From the NCBI RefSeq assembly GCF_021650935.1, contig NZ_CP091244.1, forward strand, positions 3,224,001 through 3,288,000: a DNA stretch of 64,000 nt, read 5' to 3'. Positions within the stretch are counted from its first letter, which is position 1; each line of letters begins with the position of its first letter. Of this stretch, positions 43,169-52,237 are shown piece after piece. The DNA is from Thiothrix winogradskyi. Lineage in GTDB: Bacteria; Pseudomonadota; Gammaproteobacteria; Thiotrichales; Thiotrichaceae. The position numbers were made by a program, and so were the translations under genes. The notes beneath the pieces were generated by a model, which was not told the origin of the DNA, did not search any database, and saw only the letters and a program-made list of their open reading frames with translations.

Positions 43169-43203
43169 AAACCAATGGGTTAGCTTTTCTAACCATTGGG
43201 TTT
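43169..43203. terminator. Hairpin at the 3' end of the amino-acid ABC operon
   Basis: AAACCAATGGGTTAG (43169-43183) pairs with CTAACCATTGGGTTT (43189-43203) with two offset bulges and a CTTTT loop. It includes the stop codon of the ATPase gene. The T-run is weak in both directions. Confidence 0.45.
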
Positions 43204-43945
43204 AATGTACCAATATTTTCACCAAAAATGCCTGCGTGCGTTCGTTACGCGGGCGATTGAAAAAATCGTGCGGGTTATTTTCTTCCACAATCTGCCCCGC
43301 ATCCATGAAGATCACGCGGTCAGCAACGGACTTCGCGAAACCCATTTCGTGGGTGACGCACAGCATGGTAATGCCCTGTTCGGCGAGTTCGGTCATGACA
43401 TCCAGCACTTCCTTGATCATTTCCGGGTCAAGTGCAGAGGTGGGTTCGTCGAACAGCAATACTTGCGGGGTTAAGCACAAAGTGCGGGCAATGGCGACGC
43501 GCTGTTGCTGTCCGCCGGAGAGTTGCAACGGGTATTTGTGGGCTTGCTCGGCAATTTGTACACGCTGTAGTTGCACCATTGCCCGCTCTTCCGCCTCGGC
43601 TTTGGAGAGTTTGTTGACCTGAATCGGCGCAAGCGTGAGGTTTTCCAGCACGGTTAAATGCGGGAACAGGTTGAATTGCTGGAATACCATACCGACTTTA
43701 CGGCGCACTTCGTGTAACACTTTCACGTCATCGCTGAGTTCCAAGCCATCCACCATCAACTTACCCTGCTGATGGGCTTCCAAGCGGTTGATGCAGCGGA
43801 TCAGGGTGGATTTACCCGAACCGGAAGGACCGCAAATGACGATGCGCTCGCCTCTGCGTACCTGCAAGTCGATGTCACGCAGGACGTGGAACTGGTTGCC
43901 GTACCATTTGTTGACTTTGGCGAATTCGATCATGTAGTCAGACAT
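43202..43945 (-). CDS. aapP: Polar amino-acid ABC transporter ATPase (AapP/GlnQ type)
   Basis: 247 aa. All ABC motifs are present: Walker A GPSGSGKST, Q-loop VFQQFNLFPH, signature LSGGQQQR, Walker B VLLFDEPTSALDP and the switch His in CVTHEMGFA. The NLFPHLTVLENLTLAPIQV stretch is typical of the amino-acid subfamily. It powers import through the two permeases encoded directly upstream (AapQ, AapM), fed by the binding protein AapJ. Last gene of the four-gene unit; the gap to aapM is zero bases. Confidence 0.95.
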   Translation of the reverse strand: MSDYMIEFAKVNKWYGNQFHVLRDIDLQVRRGERIVICGPSGSGKSTLIRCINRLEAHQQGKLMVDGLELSDDVKVLHEVRRKVGMVFQQFNLFPHLTVLENLTLAPIQVNKLSKAEAEERAMVQLQRVQIAEQAHKYPLQLSGGQQQRVAIARTLCLTPQVLLFDEPTSALDPEMIKEVLDVMTELAEQGITMLCVTHEMGFAKSVADRVIFMDAGQIVEENNPHDFFNRPRNERTQAFLVKILVH

Positions 43946-44989
43946 TTAATGCACCTTCCCCCGGTTCACCTGCCGTTCCACCCATTGGCTGTAGCGCGAC
44001 AAGCTGAAACAAAACACGAAATAAATCGCAGCGATAAACAGATACCCTTCCAGCTTGTACGGCATCCAGTTCGGGTCGCTGTTCACGGCGAGATCCAGCG
44101 AGCCAGTCAGTTCGTACAGGCTCACAATCGTCACCAACGAGGTATCTTTGAAGGTCGAAATGAAGTTATTCATGATGCCCGGCACGACGGTTGCCAAGGC
44201 TTGCGGCAAAATAATCTTGCGCTGCATCTGCCAGTAAGTCAGCCCCAACGAGGATGCCGCCTCGTACTGCCCACGCGGAATCGCCTGCAAACCACCGCGA
44301 ATCACTTCCGCCAGATACGCCGCCGCAAACAACGTCATTGCCACCAATACCCGCAGCAGCACATCAATCGAGAAACCTTCCGGCATAAACAGCGGAAACA
44401 GGAACGATGCCATGAACAGCACCGAAATCAGCGGCACACCCCGGATCAATTCCACATACACCGTACACAAGCTACGAATCACGGGCAGATCAGACAATCG
44501 CCCTAACGCCAACAGCACCGCCAGCGGAAAAGCCCCCACCACCGACAACGAAGCCAGCAAAATGGTCAACGGCAAACCACCCCATTGATCGGTTGTCACC
44601 ACACTCAGACCAAAGACACCGCCATGCATCAGGGTGAAAAATACCGCCAACACCCCCAGCCACAACGCCGCCAACCAGGGTTTCCAAAATATCCGCATAC
44701 AGCTTGCCAGCAATAATGCCATCAGCAACAAAGTCGCCGCGAACGGTCGCCACTGCTCCTCAAACGGGTAACGCCCGAAAATAATCACGCGATACTTTTC
44801 TGTGACCACACCCCAACACGCGCCCGTACCACGCGCCGTATTGCATTGCGCCGCATCGGCTGCCCACACCGCATGATGGATACCCCAACCCCACAGGTGC
44901 GACACTGCGTAGACCAACAGCATTCCCAATAGGAGCGTTACCGCACTATTGAACGTATTGTTAAACAAATTGGCGCGTAACCATGCCAT
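43946..44989 (-). CDS. aapM: Amino-acid ABC transporter permease (AapM type)
   Basis: 347 aa with about eight membrane helices, including an extra N-terminal pair typical of AapM. The cytoplasmic EAA loop is EVIRGGLQAIPRGQYEAASSLGL, followed by MQRKIILPQALATVVPGIMN, which couples to the ATPase. A periplasmic segment with two Cys (CNTARGTGACWG) lies after the first helix. It forms the channel with AapQ, whose gene ends 3 bp upstream. Confidence 0.93.
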   Translation of the reverse strand: MAWLRANLFNNTFNSAVTLLLGMLLVYAVSHLWGWGIHHAVWAADAAQCNTARGTGACWGVVTEKYRVIIFGRYPFEEQWRPFAATLLLMALLLASCMRIFWKPWLAALWLGVLAVFFTLMHGGVFGLSVVTTDQWGGLPLTILLASLSVVGAFPLAVLLALGRLSDLPVIRSLCTVYVELIRGVPLISVLFMASFLFPLFMPEGFSIDVLLRVLVAMTLFAAAYLAEVIRGGLQAIPRGQYEAASSLGLTYWQMQRKIILPQALATVVPGIMNNFISTFKDTSLVTIVSLYELTGSLDLAVNSDPNWMPYKLEGYLFIAAIYFVFCFSLSRYSQWVERQVNRGKVH

Positions 44990-44992
44990 TGC

Positions 44993-45946
44993 CTAACGCT
45001 CCTTAATCGCCGCACGGCGATTGTAAGCATTCATGAATACCGAGGTGAGCAACGAAAGCGTCAGGTAAACCGCCATAATCACCGCGATACACTCCACCGC
45101 CCGCCCCGTCTGATTGATCGAGGTATTCGCAATCGACACCAGATCCGGGTAGCCCACCGCCACTGCGAGCGAAGAGTTTTTGGTCAAATTCAAATACTGA
45201 TTGGTCAACGGTGGAATAATCACCCGCAACGCTTGCGGCAACTGAATCAAACGCATGGCCTGCCCCCGACTCAAACCCAGTGCCATTGCAGCCTCATGCT
45301 GTCCACGCGGTACGGAGGCAATGCCACTGCGCACGATTTCCGCAATAAAGGCAGCAGTATAAAGCACCAGACCCAACAATAACGCCAGAAATTCCGGCGA
45401 AACATTAATGCCACCTTTAATACCAAACCCGGCTTTAACCGGCATATCCCCAAACCAAGGCAAGGTTAAGCCTGCTTTGGTGAGAAACATACCAAGAAAA
45501 GGTTCGGCTTCCCGCGCAGTCGGCAAAAACTCAACCAATAACAGATACCACAGCAGCAATTGCAACAGCAGCGGGATATTGCGGAAGATTTCCACATACG
45601 TCAGGCATAAGCCACGGATCAAGATATTCTGGGAAAAGCGCCCTACCCCCAGCAATACGCCGAGGATAGTAGTGAGAATAATGCCAATGACGGCAACTTT
45701 TAGGGTATTACCCAAGCCGGTAAGGAAAGCTTTCCAATAAGGTTGCGTCGACTCAAACCCAAACAGGCTTTCGCTGATGTCAAATCCGGCAGGTTGTGCG
45801 AGAAAACCGAAACCGCTTTGGATACCACGGGTACGCATGTTTTCCAGCGTATTGTCAGCAAGGATGGCGATGCACAACGCCACTAGCAGCAACGCGGCAA
45901 GCTGGTAGAGCCAGCCGCGTATTTTTTGGTTGCGCCAGAAGGTCAT
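44993..45946 (-). CDS. aapQ: Amino-acid ABC transporter permease (AapQ type)
   Basis: 317 aa from the ATG at 45946, 8 bp after the aapJ stop; the open frame extends upstream but would overlap aapJ. Helices begin LAALLLVALCIAILADN; the EAA loop is EIVRSGIASVPRGQHEAAMALGL followed by MRLIQLPQALRVIIPPL. The periplasmic loop with LFGFESTQPYWKAFLTG is typical of AapQ. Partner permease of AapM for uptake of general L-amino acids. Confidence 0.93.
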   Translation of the reverse strand: MTFWRNQKIRGWLYQLAALLLVALCIAILADNTLENMRTRGIQSGFGFLAQPAGFDISESLFGFESTQPYWKAFLTGLGNTLKVAVIGIILTTILGVLLGVGRFSQNILIRGLCLTYVEIFRNIPLLLQLLLWYLLLVEFLPTAREAEPFLGMFLTKAGLTLPWFGDMPVKAGFGIKGGINVSPEFLALLLGLVLYTAAFIAEIVRSGIASVPRGQHEAAMALGLSRGQAMRLIQLPQALRVIIPPLTNQYLNLTKNSSLAVAVGYPDLVSIANTSINQTGRAVECIAVIMAVYLTLSLLTSVFMNAYNRRAAIKER

Positions 45947-45954
45947 GAACACGT

Positions 45955-46986
45955 TTAACGAATCGGCGGCGCGTACATAATCCCGCCCTGATTCCACAGC
46001 TTATTCAAGCCGCGCTCCAGTTTCAGCGGGGAATTTTTACCGACATTGCGCTCGAAAATCTCACCGTAATTGCCAGTCGCTTTCAAGGCACGGTACGCCC
46101 ATTCCTTATCCAGACCCAACAATGTACCCATATTTTCAGCCGTGCCAAGAATACGCTGGATATTGGGGTCATCGCTGGTTTTCTTTTCATCCAAATTCGT
46201 TTGGGTAAGCCCGTATTCTTCGCCTTCGATCAACGCATTCAGCACCCACTTGCTGATTGCAAAAAACTCATCATCACCCCGCCGTACCAACGGCCCCAAC
46301 GGTTCTTTGGAAATAATTTCCGGCAAAATCAGGTGTTCATCGGGATTTTTCGCAATGGTACGTTCCGCCGCCAAACCGGAAGCATCGGTGGTATACGCTT
46401 CGCAACGCCCACTGTGGTAAGCACCCGTGGCAGCTTCATTCTTTTCAAACACCAGCGGTTTAATATCCAACTTATTGGCACGGGCAAAGTCGGTCAGGTT
46501 TTTTTCAGTCGTAGTGCCAGATTGCACACATACCGTTGCGCCATCGAGTTCCTTGGCACTGGCAACTTTCAGCTCTTTTTTCACCATGAAACCTTGCCCA
46601 TCGTAATAAATCGTGCCGACAAAGTTTGCCCCCAGCGACGCATCACGGGTCAATGTCCAGGTCGTATTGCGTGACAAAATGTCAATTTCGCCCGATTGTA
46701 AGGCGGTAAAACGCTGTTGTGCGTTCAACGGCACGTATTTCACCTTGCTGGCATCGCCCAATACCGCTGCGGCCAGTGCTTTACAATAATCCACATCCAT
46801 CCCGCTCCACTTGCCTTCGCTATCAGCGGAGGAAAAACCCGCCAGTGCCACGTTCACACCGCACACCAATTGATCACGGGACTTAATGGTATCCAAGGTT
46901 TTTCCCGCCTGAGCGGGCAAACTGAGCATGACAGCCGTACACAAAGTAACGCCCGCCAAAGCACGCGCAAGAGTAGTTGTTAGCAT
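45955..46986 (-). CDS. aapJ: Periplasmic general amino-acid-binding protein (AapJ type)
   Basis: 343 aa from the ATG at 46986 with AGAGGA upstream. Signal peptide with LARALAGVTLCTAVMLSLPAQA. The solute-binding fold family 3 shows VNVALAGFSSADSEGKWSG, DVDYCKALAAAVLG, DILSRNTTWTLTRD and ATVCVQSGTTTEKNL. It delivers amino acids to AapQM. It is the first transporter gene and begins 13 bp after lnt, so it may be read through from the ybeZ-lnt transcript or have its own promoter. Confidence 0.94.
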   Translation of the reverse strand: MLTTTLARALAGVTLCTAVMLSLPAQAGKTLDTIKSRDQLVCGVNVALAGFSSADSEGKWSGMDVDYCKALAAAVLGDASKVKYVPLNAQQRFTALQSGEIDILSRNTTWTLTRDASLGANFVGTIYYDGQGFMVKKELKVASAKELDGATVCVQSGTTTEKNLTDFARANKLDIKPLVFEKNEAATGAYHSGRCEAYTTDASGLAAERTIAKNPDEHLILPEIISKEPLGPLVRRGDDEFFAISKWVLNALIEGEEYGLTQTNLDEKKTSDDPNIQRILGTAENMGTLLGLDKEWAYRALKATGNYGEIFERNVGKNSPLKLERGLNKLWNQGGIMYAPPIR

Positions 46987-46999
46987 CGGTGTTCCTCTT

Positions 47000-48556
47000 T
47001 TAATAAAATCTGCCGCGCAAGAATAGCAACGGAACACCCAACAGTATAAACATCAATGGAATAATCAGCCAATTGCCAACTCGCACATAAGGGGTTGCCC
47101 CTTGCATCGGTGTGGCATAACCACTGATCACGGTGGCAATACGCGGCTCAGCAGTGGCGGTCACTTTACCCTTTTCATCAATAATCGCGCTAACCCCGTT
47201 ATTGGTAGCCCGCAACAAATAGCGCCCAGTTTCCAACGCCCGCATCCGCGCAATTTCCGCGTGTTGTGCGGGTTCAATTGAGCCGGTAAACCAACCGTCA
47301 TTGCTGACATTCACCAACATGGTCGCTTCCGGCAATCCGGCAATCATTTCTTCCGCAAACGCATCTTCGTAGCACACCGACATGCGCATCGGCTGACCTG
47401 CCACCGTAAGGGTATTGGTGCCTTCCCACGCCGTTATATTGCCCACCGGCAATTTGACGATATGTTCCAAAAAGCGCAGGTAATCCAGCAAGGGAATGTA
47501 TTCGCTGAACGGCACAAGGTGTTGTTTAGCATACACATGCTCCCCCGTATTGATGGAAACTTCCACATCACGCTCACCACCCACTGCCATAATCGCGTTA
47601 TACACCGCTTCGGTATCGCGATTTACATGGAAACCACCGACCAATAAATCGGCTTTCGCCTCACGCGCCCAATCCTGTAACGGTAACATCACATCCAAAG
47701 ACTGCGGGAAAAAATCGGCAAGTGCTGTTTCCGGCCAAATCACCAGATGCGAGGTTTCGACATTTGGGTACTTATCCCCATCCATCAAATCCAGATAAGC
47801 TTGGATATTGTCATTACGGAATTCGCGTGACCACTTGGTTAATTGATCAACATTGCCTTGTAACATACTGACAAATAACGGCTCTCCGGCTGGAACTGTC
47901 CAACGCACCTGCCCTAAGCCAAACCCACCGGCTACCGTCACCAACGCCAATACACCGGCAATAATACGTTCACGCTGGGTTCCCAACACCAGCAACACCA
48001 ACACACCCGCACCCAAAGCCACCAGCCAACTGACCCCTAACACCCCTGTGATGGGTGCATAATGTGCCAACCAAGTATCAATCTGACTGCTACCCAATTG
48101 TAACCAAGGAAAACCCGTTAAAAACCAACCGCGAAACCATTCGGTCAATACCCAAATCGCCGGAAATGCCACCAATAAACGCACCGCTTGTGGCAAATGT
48201 GCGACGTACCCCGCTAACCAGCCAAACACCAGCAAGAACAGCGCCATAATCACCACAAAAATGGCCACCATAAAAGCCGCGATGAAAGAGTTTGCCCCGC
48301 CGAAAAAGTGGATACTGACATAAATCCAGTGTGCACCACCGGCAAATAGCCCCACCCCGAACACCCACGCCAGCCACAAACGTTGCTTAGTTGGCATCGG
48401 TTTGAGATTCAGCCAGAACAATACGGCGGGTGCAAAAAATGCAAACGCACGCCATTCGATAGGCGCAAACGCCAAAGCGACGGATAAACCTGCCAGCAAG
48501 GCCAGCAGGTAGTCAAATTTTGAAAGGGAATGACTAGAATTACGAAAAGACAGCAT
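47000..48556 (-). CDS. lnt: Apolipoprotein N-acyltransferase
   Basis: 518 aa from the ATG at 48556 (a GTG six codons earlier is possible). About six membrane helices in the first 220 residues are followed by a periplasmic nitrilase-like domain. The catalytic triad is visible: Glu in LVIWPETALADFF, Lys in YAKQHLVPFSEY and Cys in MSVCYEDAFAE. A last helix (WLIIPLMFILLGVPLLFL) ends the protein. Lnt adds the third acyl chain to outer-membrane lipoproteins. It is the last gene of the ybeZ-ybeY-corC-lnt cluster, 35 bp after corC. Confidence 0.95.
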   Translation of the reverse strand: MLSFRNSSHSLSKFDYLLALLAGLSVALAFAPIEWRAFAFFAPAVLFWLNLKPMPTKQRLWLAWVFGVGLFAGGAHWIYVSIHFFGGANSFIAAFMVAIFVVIMALFLLVFGWLAGYVAHLPQAVRLLVAFPAIWVLTEWFRGWFLTGFPWLQLGSSQIDTWLAHYAPITGVLGVSWLVALGAGVLVLLVLGTQRERIIAGVLALVTVAGGFGLGQVRWTVPAGEPLFVSMLQGNVDQLTKWSREFRNDNIQAYLDLMDGDKYPNVETSHLVIWPETALADFFPQSLDVMLPLQDWAREAKADLLVGGFHVNRDTEAVYNAIMAVGGERDVEVSINTGEHVYAKQHLVPFSEYIPLLDYLRFLEHIVKLPVGNITAWEGTNTLTVAGQPMRMSVCYEDAFAEEMIAGLPEATMLVNVSNDGWFTGSIEPAQHAEIARMRALETGRYLLRATNNGVSAIIDEKGKVTATAEPRIATVISGYATPMQGATPYVRVGNWLIIPLMFILLGVPLLFLRGRFY

Positions 48557-48591
48557 TATTGGAATATCCAGCACAGCAAAATGTGAGCGGA

Positions 48592-49464
48592 TTATAACGC
48601 AGGCACTTCCTCAGAACATGAATTTTCCGTCTGGGGCAGCACTTCCAGCAACAAAATACGCCGCGAATCGCTGCGCAATACCCGGAACAGCCAGCCCATT
48701 AACACCACTTCTTCACCCTGACGCGGAATTTTACCCAACTCATGGATCACAATCCCCGCAATGGTATCGAATTCCTCGGTGTCGAATGCCGTTCCCACGG
48801 TCTCATTGAATTCATCAATCGGCGTCATGGCTTCCACAATGAAACGCCCGTCACCTTGCGGTTGAATATTGGTGGAAATGTCTTCCTCATCATCGTGCTC
48901 ATCGTCGATGTCCCCGACAATCTGTTCCAGCACGTCTTCAAACGTTACCAAACCGGAAATACCCGCGTATTCGTCAATGACCACCGCCATGTGGTTGCGG
49001 GTTTTGCGGAACTCGGTCAGCAAGCGGTTCAAACGCTGACTTTCGGGGACAATTAAAGCGGGGCGGATAATGTCATCAATTTTGAAATCTGCTTCACGCC
49101 CGCTGTATTTGAGCAAGTCTTTTGCCAGCAATACCCCCACCAAATCATCGCGGTCTTCATCCACCACGGGATAGCGCGAGTGTTCAGTTTCAGCAATGCG
49201 GGCAAGAATTTCAGTGAAATTATCTTCGTGGTAGATAAAGTTGATTTGTGAACGCGGAACCATGATGTCGCGTACTTGGAGCGCACCAAATTCCAATACC
49301 CCTTGCAACATCCCCACCGTTTCGCCCGGCAGGAGGTTTTTTTCGTTAGCCCGTTGTAAGTCGTCGATCAAATCCTCCCGACTTTGGGAAGTAAGATCAA
49401 GTTTGTGAATCAGCCATTGTTTCCATCGCGGTCGAGGTCGCGAGTCACCTATGTCAGTTTTCAT
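48592..49464 (-). CDS. corC: CorC-family CBS-domain protein (YbeX)
   Basis: 290 aa, soluble. Two CBS domains (about 65-190) include VRDIMVPRSQINFIYHED, SRYPVVDEDRDDLVGVLLAKDLL and HMAVVIDEYAGISGLVTFEDVLEQIVGDI. An acidic stretch (DDEHDDEEDIST) joins them to a CorC_HlyC domain ending LEVLPQTE. CorC was named for a role in Co2+/Mg2+ efflux; YbeX is also linked to ribosome metabolism, in keeping with its neighbours. It is 14 bp downstream of ybeY. Confidence 0.93.
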   Translation of the reverse strand: MKTDIGDSRPRPRWKQWLIHKLDLTSQSREDLIDDLQRANEKNLLPGETVGMLQGVLEFGALQVRDIMVPRSQINFIYHEDNFTEILARIAETEHSRYPVVDEDRDDLVGVLLAKDLLKYSGREADFKIDDIIRPALIVPESQRLNRLLTEFRKTRNHMAVVIDEYAGISGLVTFEDVLEQIVGDIDDEHDDEEDISTNIQPQGDGRFIVEAMTPIDEFNETVGTAFDTEEFDTIAGIVIHELGKIPRQGEEVVLMGWLFRVLRSDSRRILLLEVLPQTENSCSEEVPAL

Positions 49465-49478
49465 TGTTCCTCTGTGAG

Positions 49479-49937
49479 TTAGTGATAAGGATCGGGAAAG
49501 CCGAGTTTGCTAAGGATAGTGGTTTCTAAGCCCTCCATTTCCTCGGCTTCGGTGTCTGTTATATGGTCATAACCTTGTAAATGCAATAAACCGTGTATCA
49601 ATAAATGTGCCCAATGTTGGGTCGCGGTTTTGCCTTGCGCGGCGGCTTCACGTTCGACCACAGGCAGGCAAATAACCAGATCACCGAGGTATTCAATGTC
49701 ATCGTCATCCTCTGGAATCGGCGGCGCATCGTAAGGAAACGACAATACATTCGTCGGGTAATCTTTGCCGCGATAAGCGCGGTTAAGTTCCTGACTTTCG
49801 GCTTCATTAACGATACGCACGACCACACCGGCTGCTGCATCTGCCGACCATGCGGCTTGCGCCCAACGCAATAAATCCGCTTCAGCAGGAATGGCTGTGT
49901 AAGCTTCTGGGTTTTGAATATCGAGTTCTAGGCTCAT
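49479..49937 (-). CDS. ybeY: Endoribonuclease YbeY
   Basis: 152 aa. The zinc motif HxxxHxxxxxH is HLLIHGLLHLQGYDH, with the upstream ELNRAYRGKDYPTNVLSFPYD signature. YbeY takes part in 16S rRNA 3' maturation and ribosome quality control. Its start overlaps the ybeZ stop (ATGA), indicating translational coupling with the PhoH-like ATPase. Confidence 0.95.
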   Translation of the reverse strand: MSLELDIQNPEAYTAIPAEADLLRWAQAAWSADAAAGVVVRIVNEAESQELNRAYRGKDYPTNVLSFPYDAPPIPEDDDDIEYLGDLVICLPVVEREAAAQGKTATQHWAHLLIHGLLHLQGYDHITDTEAEEMEGLETTILSKLGFPDPYH

Positions 49938-50944
49938 GCGCTACGATCCCGCTCAAAACCTTCATACGCCGCCACAATCTTTTGCACCAGTTTGTGCCGC
50001 ACCACGTCACGCCCGCTAAACCAGTTAAAGCTGATGCCTTTGACACCTTCCAGAATTTCCGCCGCCTGGCGCAAACCGGAGGTTTGATGGCGCGGCAAGT
50101 CAATCTGGGTAATGTCACCCGTGATCACGGCAGAAGAGCAAAACCCCAAGCGGGTCAGAAACATTTTCATTTGTTCTGTGGTGGTGTTTTGCGCTTCATC
50201 CAGCAAAATAAACGCATCATTCAAGGTACGCCCACGCATATAAGCCAAGGGTGCGACTTCAATGACATTGCGCTCAATCAGCTTATTGACTTTTTCGACC
50301 CCTAACATTTCGTACAAAGCGTCATACATCGGGCGTAAATACGGGTCGATTTTTTGCGACAAGTCACCGGGCAAGAAACCTAGTCGCTCGCCTGCTTCCA
50401 CCGCCGGGCGCACCAGCACCAAACGCCGCACCTCATCACGTTCCAAGGCTTCGACCGCACAGGCAACTGCCAGCCAAGTCTTACCCGTACCGGCGGGACC
50501 GATGCCAAACGTAACATCGTGGGTGCGGATATTCTGGATGTACTGACTTTGCGCCAAACCTTTGGGTTTAATGTAACCGCGCTTGGTGCGGATGCGCACA
50601 TCGTCGCCGGTATTGGCTTGCACCTTGTCGAGATTGGCTTCTTGCAGGAACAGATGAATGCTTTCCGGGCTAAGAACCGTTTCCGCCGTTTCGCGATAAA
50701 GGTCGTGCAGTAGATTGATGGTTAACTGTGTAGTCAGCGGCGTTCCGGTAATCTGGAACAAATTACCGCGATTGCTCAGTTCAACGCCCAAGCGATGCTC
50801 TAATTGACGCAAGTGCTGGTCAAATTGACCACACAAGTTCATTAAACGCTCAGTATTTGCAGGTTCAAGCTCAAATTGAACGGTGTGCCTGTCACTTTCC
50901 GTTGCAGCAGTGGTTGTAGTAGTCAAGAAGACTGAGAATTCCAT
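49934..50944 (-). CDS. ybeZ: PhoH-like ATPase YbeZ
   Basis: 336 aa. Walker A is GPAGTGKTWLAVA and Walker B is AFILLDEAQNTT. Family features include VRPAVEAGERLGFLPGDL, the TRLGFCSSAVITGDITQIDLP segment and an N-terminal KH-like region with RGNLFQITG. YbeZ interacts with YbeY in RNA metabolism and is thought to be an RNA-dependent ATPase. It is the first gene of the ybeZ-ybeY-corC-lnt unit and diverges from the FIST sensor gene; the 84-bp gap must hold both promoters. Confidence 0.95.
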   Translation of the reverse strand: MEFSVFLTTTTTAATESDRHTVQFELEPANTERLMNLCGQFDQHLRQLEHRLGVELSNRGNLFQITGTPLTTQLTINLLHDLYRETAETVLSPESIHLFLQEANLDKVQANTGDDVRIRTKRGYIKPKGLAQSQYIQNIRTHDVTFGIGPAGTGKTWLAVACAVEALERDEVRRLVLVRPAVEAGERLGFLPGDLSQKIDPYLRPMYDALYEMLGVEKVNKLIERNVIEVAPLAYMRGRTLNDAFILLDEAQNTTTEQMKMFLTRLGFCSSAVITGDITQIDLPRHQTSGLRQAAEILEGVKGISFNWFSGRDVVRHKLVQKIVAAYEGFERDRSA

Positions 50945-51028
50945 AAAGAGATGATTGTGAAAGTATAGCCACAGCGTTACTCAGGTTCAACTGTTCCGAC
51001 AAATGGTAGAACCATCAAGGGTCATCTC

Positions 51029-52237
51029 GTGATATTATTTCGAACAAATAAAATCTATCAAAATAATGACGACGCACATTCGGGGGAAACAACCGTGCAA
51101 GTTACGCTAAGTTTTTTTACACAGGCAACAGGGTGGCATAAACCCTTACCGGATGTTGACTCACCTCAAACCTTGGTGTTGATATTCAGCCCTCCCGATA
51201 GCAAGCAATATCAAAGCACTATAGAACAATTACATGCTCACTATCCACTGGCAGTGATCACAGGCTGTTCTACTGTTGCTGGTGTTTTCAACGAACATTT
51301 ACTGGAAAATGCCCTAGTGGTAGGCATTATTCGTTTTAAAACAACCCACCTAGCCTTTGCCAGTGCGGAACTAGCGCATTCAGACCATTCATTTCAAGCC
51401 GGTGAACAAATTGCTAAATCCCTCAATAGACCTGATCTTAAAGGGATTCTTATTCTAACCGATGGCCTTAACACCAATGGCAGTGAATTAATTAGTGGCT
51501 TAGCGTCGGTTGTTAATGAAAGCAACGTTACCATCGTCGGCGGTTTAGCCAGTGACAAGATGCAATTTGCCTCCACTTGGATCTTTCACCAAGGACAAGC
51601 AGCTTCACGACGTGTCTCCGGCGTTGGTTTTTATGGAAAAGAGCTGGTTTTTACCAGCTATGCCCGCGACGGCTTCAAGCCTTTTGGCCCTGAACGTGTC
51701 ATTACCCGTTCAGCAGGCAAGACCCTGTATGAAATTGATGGTCGCCCTGCCCTACAACTCTATAAAGAATACCTTGGGGAACACGCGGCTAACTTACCCG
51801 CGACCGCCTTACACTTTCCCTTGGCTATCTGGAACCAAACCAAAGATCACTACATGGTGCGTACCGTGGTATCCATCAATGAAGCGGATGACAGCCTGGG
51901 GTTTGTAGCCGATATTCCACAAGGCTATAGCACACAATTGATGTATGGCAGTTTTGATAATTTGCTGGACGGTGCAGAAATAGCGGCGCGTAGCTTAGCG
52001 GATCGTCTACCGCCCAAGACGCCGGTATTCGCGCTCACCATCAGTTGCTCTGGGCGCAAACTCGTCATGGGCGATGACGCTGACCAAGAATTAGAAGCCA
52101 CGCTCGAAAATCTTCCTGCCGGTAGTCAACAGCTTGGGTTTTACTCCTACGGTGAATTAGCACCCACTGCACTCGGTGGGTATTGCTGTCTGCACAACGA
52201 AACCATGACCTTAACGGTGATGTATGAAGGAAGTTAA
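51029..52237 (+). CDS. FIST-domain sensor protein, NosP-like
   Basis: 402 aa from a GTG at 51029 with AAGGG upstream; a GTG at 51095 with its own site is an alternative. The FIST_N domain (about 45-230) has LVLIFSPPDSKQYQ, AVITGCSTVAGVF and VTIVGGLASDKMQFASTW. The FIST_C domain (about 230-385) ends FYSYGELAPTALGGYCCLHNETM. FIST proteins bind small ligands; in several bacteria a FIST protein (NosP) binds haem and nitric oxide and controls a kinase encoded beside it. The overlap by 14 bp with a hybrid kinase fits that. Haem binding here is inference. Confidence 0.88.
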   Translation: MILFRTNKIYQNNDDAHSGETTVQVTLSFFTQATGWHKPLPDVDSPQTLVLIFSPPDSKQYQSTIEQLHAHYPLAVITGCSTVAGVFNEHLLENALVVGIIRFKTTHLAFASAELAHSDHSFQAGEQIAKSLNRPDLKGILILTDGLNTNGSELISGLASVVNESNVTIVGGLASDKMQFASTWIFHQGQAASRRVSGVGFYGKELVFTSYARDGFKPFGPERVITRSAGKTLYEIDGRPALQLYKEYLGEHAANLPATALHFPLAIWNQTKDHYMVRTVVSINEADDSLGFVADIPQGYSTQLMYGSFDNLLDGAEIAARSLADRLPPKTPVFALTISCSGRKLVMGDDADQELEATLENLPAGSQQLGFYSYGELAPTALGGYCCLHNETMTLTVMYEGS

